Positions 42,085 to 50,822 are shown, numbered from the stretch's first letter. The stretch is DNA of 64,000 nucleotides from Pseudomonas migulae NBRC 103157 (GCF_002091715.1 NZ_BDAG01000033.1:24065-88064), one strand, 5' to 3'. Translations and numbers: made by a program. The notes: generated from the letters alone by a model not told the origin.

Positions 42085-43076
42085 GCATGTTGATCCCTGG
42101 CCAGAACCAGTTGGCCGAACCGTCGATCGTCACCGTCGAAGCGTTCGAGGATTTGCTCGCCGAGTTCAAGACATTTGTCGTCGAGTACGTCGGCGCCCGG
42201 TCTCCCGAGACGGCGGTGAAGCTCAAGGCCAGTCTTGAAAACGAAAGCGAGTTGCTGACCCTGGCCCTTGAGGCGTTTTGTGTGCGCCTGCAAATCCACG
42301 AACGAAAATACAACGCCCGCATCATGCAGATGCTGGCCTGGTGGGCGACCGGCAGCAATCTGGATGCTCGCCTCGCCGACATGGGGCTTGAGCGTCAACT
42401 GCTCGACCCGGGCGATCCGGCGGCATTCCCGCCGATTGCCCCCGTGTACGAGAGCGACGATGACGCCCGGTTGCGTTACTACCTGGCGCCGCATGCACCG
42501 GCCGCCGGTTCGCGCATGCAGTATCGCCGCGAGGTGTTCACCCTGGGCGAGCGTCCTGTGGTGAAGGTGGAAACGGCGGCGCCGGGGGAGGTGACGGTCA
42601 CGTACACCTTCGATCCGGACGGCCATGCCGCACAGGTCAAGGACGGCAACGGGCGTCGCACGGCGCCCGGTGAGGTGATGGTCACGGTGCTTGCAAGGGA
42701 AGGCGATGGCACCGCGTCCGAAGAGCTGCTCGACGGTGTGCGCCAGCACTTCGCCCGGCCTGACGTCCGACCGGAAACGGATCGGGTCACGGTGCAGGGC
42801 GCTCACATCAAGAACTACAAAATCCGCGTCGTCGCGAGGATCAACGCCGGCCCGGATTCGGGGCTGACCAAAGTGGCCGCGCAACAGCAACTGCAAGCGT
42901 ATGCCCAGAGTTGTCATCGCCTGGAAGGGCGGGTCGACCCGAGCTGGATCGACTACACGCTGCACAGCGCCGGCGCGGTTCAACTCGAGATTCTCGAACC
43001 GGTCGCGCCGATTGTGACGACCGCCTTCGAAGCGCCGTACTGCATGGGTGTCGAGGTCGAGGTGCTCACGCTATGA
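42081..43076 (+). CDS. baseplate assembly protein gpJ
   Basis: A 331-residue baseplate protein of the P2 J family (T4 gp6 relatives). Recognisable parts are KYNARIMQMLAWWATGSNLD, the region with FPPIAPVYESDDDARLRYYL and a C-terminal VRQHFARPDVRPETDRVTV. Slightly longer than P2 J (302). It overlaps gpW and gpI by 4 bases each, consistent with a single polycistronic message. Confidence 0.9.
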   Translation: MSMLIPGQNQLAEPSIVTVEAFEDLLAEFKTFVVEYVGARSPETAVKLKASLENESELLTLALEAFCVRLQIHERKYNARIMQMLAWWATGSNLDARLADMGLERQLLDPGDPAAFPPIAPVYESDDDARLRYYLAPHAPAAGSRMQYRREVFTLGERPVVKVETAAPGEVTVTYTFDPDGHAAQVKDGNGRRTAPGEVMVTVLAREGDGTASEELLDGVRQHFARPDVRPETDRVTVQGAHIKNYKIRVVARINAGPDSGLTKVAAQQQLQAYAQSCHRLEGRVDPSWIDYTLHSAGAVQLEILEPVAPIVTTAFEAPYCMGVEVEVLTL

Positions 43077-43708
43077 GTGACCAGACACCTCGTTCGAGCC
43101 TGTTGCCGTCCAACAGCTCGCCGCTGGAAAAAGCGCTGGATCTCGGTTTCGGCGCATTGCTTGATCGCATCACGCCGCCATTTCCCGAGCTGATGAACCC
43201 GAAGGCGACGCCGTTGGCGTTTCTGCCGTATCTCGCCGCGGATCGCGGTGTCAGCGAATGGAGCTCCGAGGCGGTCGAGGCGGAAAAGCGCCTGACGGTT
43301 GAATTCGCCTGGCCCACGGCGCGGCAGGCCGGGACGCGACAGGCGCTGGAAAACGCCGCGAAAGGATTGCGGTTGATGCCCGAAATCCGGGCTTGGTACG
43401 AGCAGACACCACCGGGTCAGCCTTACAGCTTTTCCGTCAGGGCGTTTACCGAGCAGCCCTACAGCGAAGAAATCGACGCACGTCTCGACCGGCGCCTGGC
43501 GGACGCCAAAAGCGAACGCGACATTCTGTCGGTGTCCGTGGGTTTGAGCGCATTTGGCAGTCATGTCATCGGCGCGGCGACGGTATGCGGCGAACTCACC
43601 ACGGTGTATCCGATTGTCATCGAAGGGCTCGAAGCCTCGGGTCAGGCCTTTATGGCTGCCGGGCTCTACGCCGTCGAAACATCCACTATTTATCCTCAGG
43701 GGGCCTGA
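43073..43708 (+). CDS. tail protein gpI
   Basis: A 211-residue baseplate protein of the P2 I family. Starts MSDQTPRSSLLPSNSSPLEK; the typical segment LPYLAADRGVSEWSSEAVEA, and then the FAWPTARQAGTRQALENAA, are gpI blocks. An earlier in-frame codon at 42911 is inside gpJ and has no binding site. The stop is adjacent to the fibre ATG. Confidence 0.9.
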   Translation: MSDQTPRSSLLPSNSSPLEKALDLGFGALLDRITPPFPELMNPKATPLAFLPYLAADRGVSEWSSEAVEAEKRLTVEFAWPTARQAGTRQALENAAKGLRLMPEIRAWYEQTPPGQPYSFSVRAFTEQPYSEEIDARLDRRLADAKSERDILSVSVGLSAFGSHVIGAATVCGELTTVYPIVIEGLEASGQAFMAAGLYAVETSTIYPQGA

Positions 43709-45172
43709 ATGGCTGACTATTACACCCTGCTCACGAATGCAGGGATTGCCTACGAAACCGCCTGCAAGGCGGCGGGCGTGCCGATCAAGTTGTCGCAGAT
43801 TTCGGTCGGTGACGGCGGCGGCGCGGTTTACAACCCGGCGGCGACCGCCACCGCGCTCAAACGGGAAGTGTGGCGCGGGCCACTGAATGCGCTGTTCCAG
43901 GATGAGAAAAATCCGAGCTGGTTATTGGCCGAAGTGACCATCCCGCCGGAAGAGGGCGGTTGGTATGTGCGTGAAGCGGGGCTCTGGACTGACACCGGGA
44001 TTTTGTACGCCATCGTCAAATACCCGGAGTCGTTCAAGCCTGTGCTGGCAACGTCGGGTTCGGGGAAAGAGTTTTACATTCGCTCGATTTTCGAGACGAG
44101 CAATGCCTCTCTGGTGACGTTGTTGATTGACGACACTGTGGTCAAAGCGACCCGGGCATGGGTGATGGGGTATCTCGCCGATGAGTTGGCCAAGCTTGAT
44201 GGCAAGCCGTCGGTTCGCGTGGTTGCCACTGGGAACATCGTATTAAACGGTGCGCAGCAGATTGATGGCGTCGCGGTGGTGTCTGGTCAGCGGGTGCTGG
44301 TGGCGGGCCAGGCGACGGCGAAAGATAACGGCATTTACGTTGCCGCCAATGGTGACTGGGTGCGCTCGGTCGATTCGAACACCAGCGCCAAAGTGACGCC
44401 GGGGCTGACCGTGATGGTCGAGGAGGGCACGGCGAACGGTGATTCGCTTTGGCACCTGGTCACGAATGGTCCGATCACGCTGGGCACTACTGCGCTGAGC
44501 TTTGAAATGCTGGCGGGTAGAACGGGGATTCAGGCGGGGGCTTACAAGAGTCTGACGGTTGATAAATACGGTCGCGCCATTGCGGGTGACAACCCTACCA
44601 CCGTGGCGGGTTACGGATTGACCGATGTTTACACCAAAGCACAGGTCGAGGCATTTGCATTGAGTGTCGCGGGGGACCGGGTTGGCGAGGTCACGCACTT
44701 CGCAATGGTCACGCCGCCTGCCGGCTTTTTGAAGCGCAATGGGGCTGCGGTATCACGCACGACCTACGCCGCACTGTTCGCCAGAATCGGCACTTATTAC
44801 GGCGTGGGGGATGGTGCGACCACGTTCAATTTGCCGGATTCCCGGGCTCATTTCGATCGAGCATTCGATGACGGGCGAAACGTCGACCCGGGTCGTGTTT
44901 TCGGTAGCGTCCAGGCGAGTCAGAACGCCGCTCACGTGCATACCGCCAGTGCGGCGGTCGCCGGCGCCCATACACACGGTATCTGGATCAACCTGGATCG
45001 GGGGCCAGGTACCGAAGGCAATGCGGTGTGGGGTGACGAGCCTTGGTACGGGTCTGCAGGAACCACCACCAGCTCAAACGGAGATCACACTCACGCGATC
45101 ACCATTGCCAGTTCCGGTGGCACTGAAGCCCGGCCACTCAACACGGCGTTTCTTGCCTGTATCAAATATTGA
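43709..45172 (+). CDS. tail fibre with N-terminal attachment and C-terminal collar domain
   Basis: The receptor-binding fibre, 487 residues. The N-terminal 150 residues (MADYYTLLTNAGIAYETACK to about TRAWVMGYLADEL) attach to the baseplate, as in P2-like fibres. The middle (about 170-270) has beta-helix-like repeats. The C-terminus is a tail-collar domain with HVHTAS, AHTHG and DHTHA, His-x-His motifs like those that bind metal in T4 gp12-type fibres. The C-terminus sets strain range; fibres of this short length are common in R tailocins. Confidence 0.9.
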   Translation: MADYYTLLTNAGIAYETACKAAGVPIKLSQISVGDGGGAVYNPAATATALKREVWRGPLNALFQDEKNPSWLLAEVTIPPEEGGWYVREAGLWTDTGILYAIVKYPESFKPVLATSGSGKEFYIRSIFETSNASLVTLLIDDTVVKATRAWVMGYLADELAKLDGKPSVRVVATGNIVLNGAQQIDGVAVVSGQRVLVAGQATAKDNGIYVAANGDWVRSVDSNTSAKVTPGLTVMVEEGTANGDSLWHLVTNGPITLGTTALSFEMLAGRTGIQAGAYKSLTVDKYGRAIAGDNPTTVAGYGLTDVYTKAQVEAFALSVAGDRVGEVTHFAMVTPPAGFLKRNGAAVSRTTYAALFARIGTYYGVGDGATTFNLPDSRAHFDRAFDDGRNVDPGRVFGSVQASQNAAHVHTASAAVAGAHTHGIWINLDRGPGTEGNAVWGDEPWYGSAGTTTSSNGDHTHAITIASSGGTEARPLNTAFLACIKY

Positions 45173-45198
45173 TCAGATCCCTATTGGAGTTTTTGAGA

Positions 45199-45900
45199 AT
45201 GTCAGACGAACGCATTACCTCGAAAGGCGAGGTGTCCTGGTGGCTCGCTGATGAGGTCACGCCACCGACCATCTGCAATGTGCACCCCATTACTGGAGAG
45301 TTCATCGGCATTGGGATCGCGGACCCCAGCCCATTGGAACCTTTTACCTGGTTGATCCCTGCGCATGCTTATGAGTGCGAGCCGCCTGCGCTGGAGGCTG
45401 GTTATGCGGCAGTCAAGCTATCGGGCGAAGGCTGGAAGCAGGTCGCGGACCACCGCGGTTTGCCGGTCTACAGCACCGAGACCGGAGAGTCTCAAGTCTG
45501 GGAGCTGCTGGGCGACTTGCCTGAAGGTTTTACGCTTGAAGCCCCGGTGACCCGTTTCGATAAATGGCAGGACGATCACTGGTCCGTCGATGAAGTCGCG
45601 ACGGCACGCGCACTGAAGAATAAGGCCGCCAAGAAGAAAACGTTGTTGACGCAATTCAGCGCAAACATGATTTCCACTTTGCAGAACGCGTTGGATCTGG
45701 AGATTGCCAATGAGCGCGAGGTTGCGGATCTCAAGTTCTGGAAAATCTACGGCGTCGAGCTGAATCGTGTCGATGTCGTTGGTCAGGCTCCGCAGGACAG
45801 CGAGTGGCCGACCAGTCCTAATGATGCCTTGGCGGCTGCCTGGCTTGTGTCTCAGGGCTTTGATGATCCACCTTTGGAAACCTTCATCACTCCCCAATAA
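45199..45900 (+). CDS. tail fibre assembly protein (Tfa-like)
   Basis: A 233-residue chaperone for fibre folding. The C-terminal block FWKIYGVELNRVDVVGQ is the Tfa signature; the N-terminal half (KGEVSWWLADEVTPPTICNV) may contact the fibre tip. ATG 45199 with TTGGAGT upstream is preferred over 45169. It is followed by two tandem terminators. Confidence 0.85.
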   Translation: MSDERITSKGEVSWWLADEVTPPTICNVHPITGEFIGIGIADPSPLEPFTWLIPAHAYECEPPALEAGYAAVKLSGEGWKQVADHRGLPVYSTETGESQVWELLGDLPEGFTLEAPVTRFDKWQDDHWSVDEVATARALKNKAAKKKTLLTQFSANMISTLQNALDLEIANEREVADLKFWKIYGVELNRVDVVGQAPQDSEWPTSPNDALAAAWLVSQGFDDPPLETFITPQ

Positions 45901-45901
45901 A

Positions 45902-45929
45902 CGCCCCGCACCGTCGGGGCGTTTTCTTT
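45902..45929 (+). terminator. first of two tandem terminators after tfa
   Basis: CGCCCCG-CACCGT-CGGGGCG followed by TTTTCTTT, directly after the tfa stop. Confidence 0.85.
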
Positions 45930-45958
45930 CCCGCAATACAACACACACAACACCCGAC

Positions 45959-45982
45959 AGCCCCTTCTCAAAGGGGCTTTTT
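45959..45982 (+). terminator. second tandem terminator, upstream of the sheath genes
   Basis: AGCCCCTT-CTCA-AAGGGGCT followed by TTTT, a perfect eight-base stem, only 20 bases before the ATG of the next gene. No promoter was found between the two hairpins and the next gene. Confidence 0.8.
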
Positions 45983-46001
45983 CGTTCAAGGAGAAACAGA
46001 A

Positions 46002-46211
46002 ATGGCAGAACGCCAAACGTACACCGTGCTCCTCCCATTCCCCACCGGCGGAGGTCACTGGTCGAGCATCGGCCAGGAAATGCATCTGCTCGATGTGGAG
46101 GCCAGTGCGTTGCGCAGCGCTGGTCGTCTGGAGCTGAAAAAAACCGAGGCTGCCGAGACTGCCTCTACATCCACCGCGGCAAAAAAAGCCGCCGCCAAGA
46201 AGGCTGAATAA
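46002..46211 (+). CDS. small tailocin protein, unknown, upstream of the sheath
   Basis: A 69-residue protein. The N-terminal half reads ERQTYTVLLPFPTGGGHWSS with a short HLLDVEASALRSAGRLEL segment; the C-terminal half is a Lys/Ala-rich tail (KKTEAAETASTSTAAKKAAA) ending KKAE. AAGGAG lies before the ATG and the stop is 2 bases from the sheath gene. No homologue is recognised; a role in sheath assembly or a Mu gp38-like position are only guesses. Confidence 0.7.
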   Translation: MAERQTYTVLLPFPTGGGHWSSIGQEMHLLDVEASALRSAGRLELKKTEAAETASTSTAAKKAAAKKAE

Positions 46212-46213
46212 CC

Positions 46214-47380
46214 ATGGCTGAGGTTTTGAACTTCGAGCACAACGGCATTACCGTCAATGCCACCGAATCCCCCGAGGCCATGGGTGGCCAGGGTGACAAC
46301 GTCATCGGTCTGATCGGCACCGCGCCGAAGGCTGATCCGTTGATTCCACGCAACGCGCCGTTTCGCATCAACAGCTTCACCACCCAGGCGCTGCTCGATC
46401 CGACCGGCACCGAGGCGGGTACGCTGTACCACGCGGTCTTCCAGATCCTGAAAGTGGTCAAGGTGCCGGTCTACGTGGTCATCGTCGAAGAGGGCGCGAC
46501 CCCGGCCGACACCCTGAACAATGTGATCGGCGGCATCGATCCGCTGACCGGCCGCAAGCTCGGCCTCGCGGCATTGGGCAGCGTGCCTGAAGACCTGACC
46601 ATCATCGGCGCGCCGGGCTTCACCAGCACCAAAGCCGTGGCCGGTGAGTTCGCGTCTTTCGGCAAGCGCATCAAGGCTCGTGTGGTGCTCGACGGCAAGG
46701 ATGCCGCGGTCGCCGATCAGGTGACGTACAGCCAGGAACTGGGTGGCGCGGAACTGGGTTTCGACCGCTGCCTGCTGGTGCACAACATGCCGTCGGTGTA
46801 CTCCAAGGCGGCGAAGAAAAACGTGTTCCTGTCACCGTCGAGCCTGGCCATCGCGGCCTTGGCCAAGGTCAAGCAATGGGAGAGCCCGGGCAATCAGGTG
46901 ACCTTTGCCGAGGACGTTTCGCGGGTCGTGGAATACAACATCCTCGACACCTCCACCGAGGGCGATCTGCTCAACCGCTACGGCATCAGCTACTACGCCC
47001 GCACCATCCTCGGCGGCTTCTCGCTGCTGGGTAACCGCTCCATCACCGGCAAGTTCATCAGCTACGTCGGCCTCGAAGATGCGATCAGCCGCAAGCTGGT
47101 CAAGGCCGGCCAGAAAGCCATGGCCAAGAACCTGACCAAGTCGTTCATGGACCAGGAGGTCAAGCGCATCAACGACTGGCTGCAAACCCTGGTCGCCGAC
47201 GAAACCATTCCCGGCGGCAGCGTGTACCTGCACCCGGAATTGAACAGCGTCGAGAAGTACAAGAACGGCACCTGGTACGTGGTCATCGACTACGGCCGCT
47301 ACGCGCCGAACGAACACATGGTTTATCAACTCAATGCCCGCGATGAAATCATCGAGCAGTTCCTGGAGGACGTTCTCTAA
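46214..47380 (+). CDS. tail sheath protein (FI)
   Basis: The contractile sheath, 388 residues, of the P2 FI family. Diagnostic blocks are ENATESPEAMG-type region (VNATESPEAMGGQGDNVIGL), GISYYARTILGGFSLLGNRS and TWYVVIDYGRYAPNEHMVYQ near the C-terminus. Its contraction drives the tube through the target envelope. The last base overlaps the tube gene start (TAATG). Confidence 0.93.
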   Translation: MAEVLNFEHNGITVNATESPEAMGGQGDNVIGLIGTAPKADPLIPRNAPFRINSFTTQALLDPTGTEAGTLYHAVFQILKVVKVPVYVVIVEEGATPADTLNNVIGGIDPLTGRKLGLAALGSVPEDLTIIGAPGFTSTKAVAGEFASFGKRIKARVVLDGKDAAVADQVTYSQELGGAELGFDRCLLVHNMPSVYSKAAKKNVFLSPSSLAIAALAKVKQWESPGNQVTFAEDVSRVVEYNILDTSTEGDLLNRYGISYYARTILGGFSLLGNRSITGKFISYVGLEDAISRKLVKAGQKAMAKNLTKSFMDQEVKRINDWLQTLVADETIPGGSVYLHPELNSVEKYKNGTWYVVIDYGRYAPNEHMVYQLNARDEIIEQFLEDVL

Positions 47381-47886
47381 TGTTTACCAACCGCGTAAGA
47401 CAGGCCATCGCGGCCACCCTGCAAGGCCTGCCGTTGTCGGCGACGGTGGAAGAGTTCACCCCGCCGAAGATCGAGTTCGAGATGGAGAACATGGTCGGCG
47501 GGCGCTTCATCGGCGAGGAAATGGCCAAGAGCGGCAAAGCCCTCACCGCCACGCTCAAGCTGCAAGGCGTGGGCGCAGAAGTCATGCTCGCCCTGGGCGT
47601 GAAACTGGGCGACGACATTTTGCTGAACGTCCGTGAGGCCGGTCAGGATCAGGATGGCAACACCTGGTTCACCTACCACACCGTCGGCGGCAAGCTGAAG
47701 TCCCTGGCTGAGACGGCGCTCAAAATGAATGACAAACCGACCACCACGCTTGAGCTGTCCTGCCGCACCTACAACCGCCTGGAAAACGGCATCCCGGTGA
47801 TCGACATCGACGTGCGCACGCAGAAGTTCGTGCTCAACGGCATCGACATTCTCGGCGACGCCCGTCGCGCGGTGTTGATCCCTTAA
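47380..47886 (+). CDS. major tail tube protein (FII)
   Basis: The inner tube, 168 residues, of the P2 FII family. Visible: LPLSATVEEFTPPKIEFEME, MVGGRFIGEEMAKSG and LNGIDILGDARRAVLIP at the end. It polymerises inside the sheath. The sheath and tube genes share one base, giving strong coupling at equal copy. A REP hairpin follows. Confidence 0.93.
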   Translation: MFTNRVRQAIAATLQGLPLSATVEEFTPPKIEFEMENMVGGRFIGEEMAKSGKALTATLKLQGVGAEVMLALGVKLGDDILLNVREAGQDQDGNTWFTYHTVGGKLKSLAETALKMNDKPTTTLELSCRTYNRLENGIPVIDIDVRTQKFVLNGIDILGDARRAVLIP

Positions 47887-47910
47887 TTCGCTCGGCGAGC
47901 ACCGAACTCA

Positions 47911-48000
47911 TGTGGGAGCGGGCTTGCTCGCGAACGCGGATTGATAGTCAAAGTAAAGGTCGACTGACACTCCGCCTTCGCGAGCAAGCCCGCTCCCACA
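47911..48000. repeat. REP hairpin pair, type A, inside the tailocin operon
   Basis: TGTGGGAGCGGGCTTGCTCG and CGAGCAAGCCCGCTCCCACA flank about 50 bases. Almost identical arms are at 18776 and 62951. It lies between the tube gene and gpE, the only large gap in the operon's second half. Confidence 0.88.
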
Positions 48001-48048
48001 AGGTGCAATGCGTAACGCCTTCTCATGATTCACCAAGGAATTCATTTC

Positions 48049-48633
48049 ATGTCCTGGACACCTCCTGTTCACGCCTTGTTGTCGCCGATCACCGCCGACG
48101 ATCAGTCGTCGATCGAGCAGATTCAGCTCAAACCGCTGTACTACGCCGCACAGAAAGAAGCCCTGGCCCGTGCCGGCGATGATGAGGACGATCAGTTCTT
48201 CGAACTGGCGCTGCTGGCCACCGGACTGTCGGTCAAGGAACTCGATCAACTCAAACGCCCGGACTACGTGAGCATCGCGCAGTACGTGCATGACATGTCG
48301 ACCTTGCCGACGTCGCATTTCCTTGAACAAGCGGACGAGGGTGAACAACCGTCGGCCGATCCCGACGAAGTGAGCTTGCTGCAACCGCTCGCCGTGGCGG
48401 GTCGAACCCTGACCACGCTGACCCTGGAAATGCCGGTGCTGCGTGCGACCAAGGCGATGAAAAAACTCAAGACCGCCAAGGAGCGCGCCGAATTCATCAC
48501 GGCCCATTGCACCGGCCTGATGCTGCCCGATCTGGCCAGTTTGACCGTGCCTGACTGGACACAGCTTCAGGTACGCATCGACGATTTTTTAAACAAACCG
48601 GCGGCCTTCTTTCGGAGCGCGACATCGAAGTAA
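48049..48633 (+). CDS. tail assembly chaperone gpE
   Basis: A 194-residue tail assembly chaperone of the P2 E type (tape measure coating). Features: an acidic helical region (ARAGDDEDDQFFELALLATG), and PTSHFLEQADEGEQPSADPD. ATG 48049 with AAGGAA at 48034 is preferred over ATG 48025. A slippery heptamer lies near its 3' end; -1 frameshifting makes the longer E+E' product. Confidence 0.85.
   Translation: MSWTPPVHALLSPITADDQSSIEQIQLKPLYYAAQKEALARAGDDEDDQFFELALLATGLSVKELDQLKRPDYVSIAQYVHDMSTLPTSHFLEQADEGEQPSADPDEVSLLQPLAVAGRTLTTLTLEMPVLRATKAMKKLKTAKERAEFITAHCTGLMLPDLASLTVPDWTQLQVRIDDFLNKPAAFFRSATSK
48588..48594 (+). promoter_or_regulatory. programmed -1 frameshift site of gpE/E'
   Basis: T TTA AAC in the gpE frame is a canonical X XXY YYZ slippery heptamer. 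A slip of one base lets ribosomes continue from CAA at 48594 into the open -1 frame, which ends at TAG 48753-48755. A GC-rich stretch follows, but no obvious stable stem was resolved. Confidence 0.82.
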
Positions 48634-48755
48634 TCCTCGATGTGGTGCCGCTCATTTACCCGATAAGTGAAGCGGACATTCTGGAATGGGACGTCGGCAA
48701 GGCCTTGCGCCGCTACGACATTGCGATCACTCGCCTTGGCGTGAAACAGGAGTAG
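48594..48755 (+). CDS. E' extension, made only by -1 frameshift from gpE
   Basis: The frame read after the slip gives 53 residues, beginning QTGGLLSERDIEVILDVVPL and ending with TRLGVKQE. This resembles E' of P2 relatives, and gives an E+E' protein of about 235 residues. It has no independent start with a good binding site. P2 and lambda make the pair E/E+E' (G/GT) in a fixed ratio to load the tape measure. The frame ends 6 bases before the tape measure ATG. Confidence 0.82.
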   Translation, partial: QTGGLLSERDIEVILDVVPLIYPISEADILEWDVGKALRRYDIAITRLGVKQE

Positions 48756-48761
48756 AGCGGG

Positions 48762-50822
48762 ATGGCAGACAGTCAATATCAGCTGTCCGGAGCAGCGATG
48801 AACAGCGTCGTGCTGCCGCAATCCGGCAGCACGAATGAAGTGGTCGGGCTGGGTGGTCTCAAGGATCATTTCACCCAACTGAGTCTGGACTTGGCCACGG
48901 CCAGTCTCGACATCCGTTTGTTGGTAGCGGAGCAGGTAAAGCTCCGTGAAACACTGGCATTGTTGAACACGTCGCAGCAGTCGCTGCTCAAGGCAAGCGC
49001 ACCGCTGCCCGTGTCGGGCGGTGAGACAAAGTCAGCGCTCAAGGCTGAGATTGAGCAGCGCTCGCCTCCCGACGACTTGAAGTCGGCGATGGCGTTGCAG
49101 ACGGCCATGGTCGATCTCAATCTGAAAGTGAAGCTGGACCCGGATGACCTTCAAGCGCTGTCCGTAGACAATCAGAAGCTGGCCAGCGACAAACAAATCG
49201 CCCCCAGCGGCGCTACGCCAGTGCAGCTGGCGCAGGCTGAATTGGCGGCGGTCAACGCGGGGCTGGTCAAGGTCGTCAAACCGGAGGACCTGAAGCAAAC
49301 GCTGGCCGATTTCGCCCGCGACAGTGGCGTCATGGCGTCGGCGTACAAGATTGACATCAAAGAGGCCGGCGCGATCATGACCGGCTGGCGCACCACGTTG
49401 GGCCTTGATCGCGAAAAAAGTCTCGACTTGGGCAACGCCGCCACCCGCCTTGGCGCCAGTATCAATTTGAATGCCTCCGCGACAGACATCGGCTCGGTCG
49501 TCCAGCGCGGCGGCAAGGAGGGTTTTGCGGCGGGCATGACGCCAGAGCAGGTGGCGGCAATTGCGGCGGCCCTGCTGAATGCATCTGTGGGCAAGGACGA
49601 GGCCGGCGCCTCGTTGAAAACGCTCGGCACTGCTTTCGGCAAGGGCAGCAACGCTACGGCAGAGCAGCGAACAGCCTGGGCGCAACTTGATATCGAGCCG
49701 GGCGCACTGGTCAGCAGAATGCGCACGGATGCGTCGGGGGCGATCAAGGATGTGCTGGCGGCGCTGAAGAACAAGCCTGCCGAACAACAGACCTCATTGA
49801 TCAAGACGCTGTTTGAGGGTGATGAAGGCATCCGCAAGTTGGTGATGGCGCCTCAGGATCTGAACACGGCGTTCACGGTGGCCTCTGGCGAGGGCTCGAT
49901 GGCGCAGACCGCCGAAGTCCGAGGCAACACCTCGCAAGCACGCTGGAATGCGCTGGATGCGAGTTTGACCCGTCTCGATACGGCGATTGCCAACGCGGTG
50001 TCTCCGTTTACCGACCTTGCAATGCTGAGTGCCGGTAAAGTGATCAGCGGCTTTGGTGCGGTAGTTGAAACGTTACCGAAAGTCGCTGCTGCATTGACGT
50101 TGCTCGGCGCCGCGCTCACGACTCCGTTACGCGGGGCTATCTTGAGCAAACTGGTATCCGTTGCGTCTTCTACCGCCACGGAGCTTCTGAAACCGGACGC
50201 TGCCATCCAGCCACAACTGGGTTCAGATAACGCCAGAACCTCTCGTCCTACGATGCGCAATCGACTGGTCACCTCTGCGGCCAGAGCCAAGTCTTTCACT
50301 GGCAGGCTGGGTGTTCCTCTGGCGATCGCCACGGTGGCTTACGACGGGATCAAAGCGTTGATGGCGGGCGATTATAAAGCGGCTGCCGGTGCTGCCGGAT
50401 CGGGCGCTGGCGCACTGGCCGGTGGTTATGCCGGTGCTGCAACAGGCGCCATGATCGGCAGTTTCATCCCTGTTCCCGTTCTGGGTACTGCTGTGGGTGG
50501 CCTCATCGGCGGCCTCGTAGGCAGCTACTTCGGCAGCAGCCTGGGAGAAGAGGCAGGCGAAACCCTTTACACCGCAGCCGATCGACTTCAGTCACCCGAC
50601 CAGGTCAGCAAAGACCTGACCAGCGCTACGGCAGACAACCGACAGGTCAACTATTCGCCGCTGATCCAGATCAGCGGCGCCGATCCGACGGACACCGAGC
50701 GTCTGATTGAAAAGATCATGGCGAATCTGCGCCTGCATTTTAACGGCGAGTTCATGCCGTTGATGATGACCAATCCGCTCGCCGTGCGAAGTGACGCGGC
50801 CCTGACCGATGGAGGTACGTAA
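48762..50822 (+). CDS. tail tape measure protein gpT
   Basis: A 686-residue protein that sets tail length. The N-terminal half is helical and charged; a middle segment (about 220-400) with MTPEQVAAIAAALLNASVGK and GSNATAEQRTAWAQLDIEPG is the phage minor tail protein core; hydrophobic and glycine-rich stretches near residues 425-470 and 520-600 (GSGAGALAGGYAGAATGAMI) fit the parts that enter the target membrane. At the usual 0.15 nm per residue it predicts a tail near 100 nm. Its stop overlaps gpU (TAATG). Confidence 0.9.
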   Translation: MADSQYQLSGAAMNSVVLPQSGSTNEVVGLGGLKDHFTQLSLDLATASLDIRLLVAEQVKLRETLALLNTSQQSLLKASAPLPVSGGETKSALKAEIEQRSPPDDLKSAMALQTAMVDLNLKVKLDPDDLQALSVDNQKLASDKQIAPSGATPVQLAQAELAAVNAGLVKVVKPEDLKQTLADFARDSGVMASAYKIDIKEAGAIMTGWRTTLGLDREKSLDLGNAATRLGASINLNASATDIGSVVQRGGKEGFAAGMTPEQVAAIAAALLNASVGKDEAGASLKTLGTAFGKGSNATAEQRTAWAQLDIEPGALVSRMRTDASGAIKDVLAALKNKPAEQQTSLIKTLFEGDEGIRKLVMAPQDLNTAFTVASGEGSMAQTAEVRGNTSQARWNALDASLTRLDTAIANAVSPFTDLAMLSAGKVISGFGAVVETLPKVAAALTLLGAALTTPLRGAILSKLVSVASSTATELLKPDAAIQPQLGSDNARTSRPTMRNRLVTSAARAKSFTGRLGVPLAIATVAYDGIKALMAGDYKAAAGAAGSGAGALAGGYAGAATGAMIGSFIPVPVLGTAVGGLIGGLVGSYFGSSLGEEAGETLYTAADRLQSPDQVSKDLTSATADNRQVNYSPLIQISGADPTDTERLIEKIMANLRLHFNGEFMPLMMTNPLAVRSDAALTDGGT

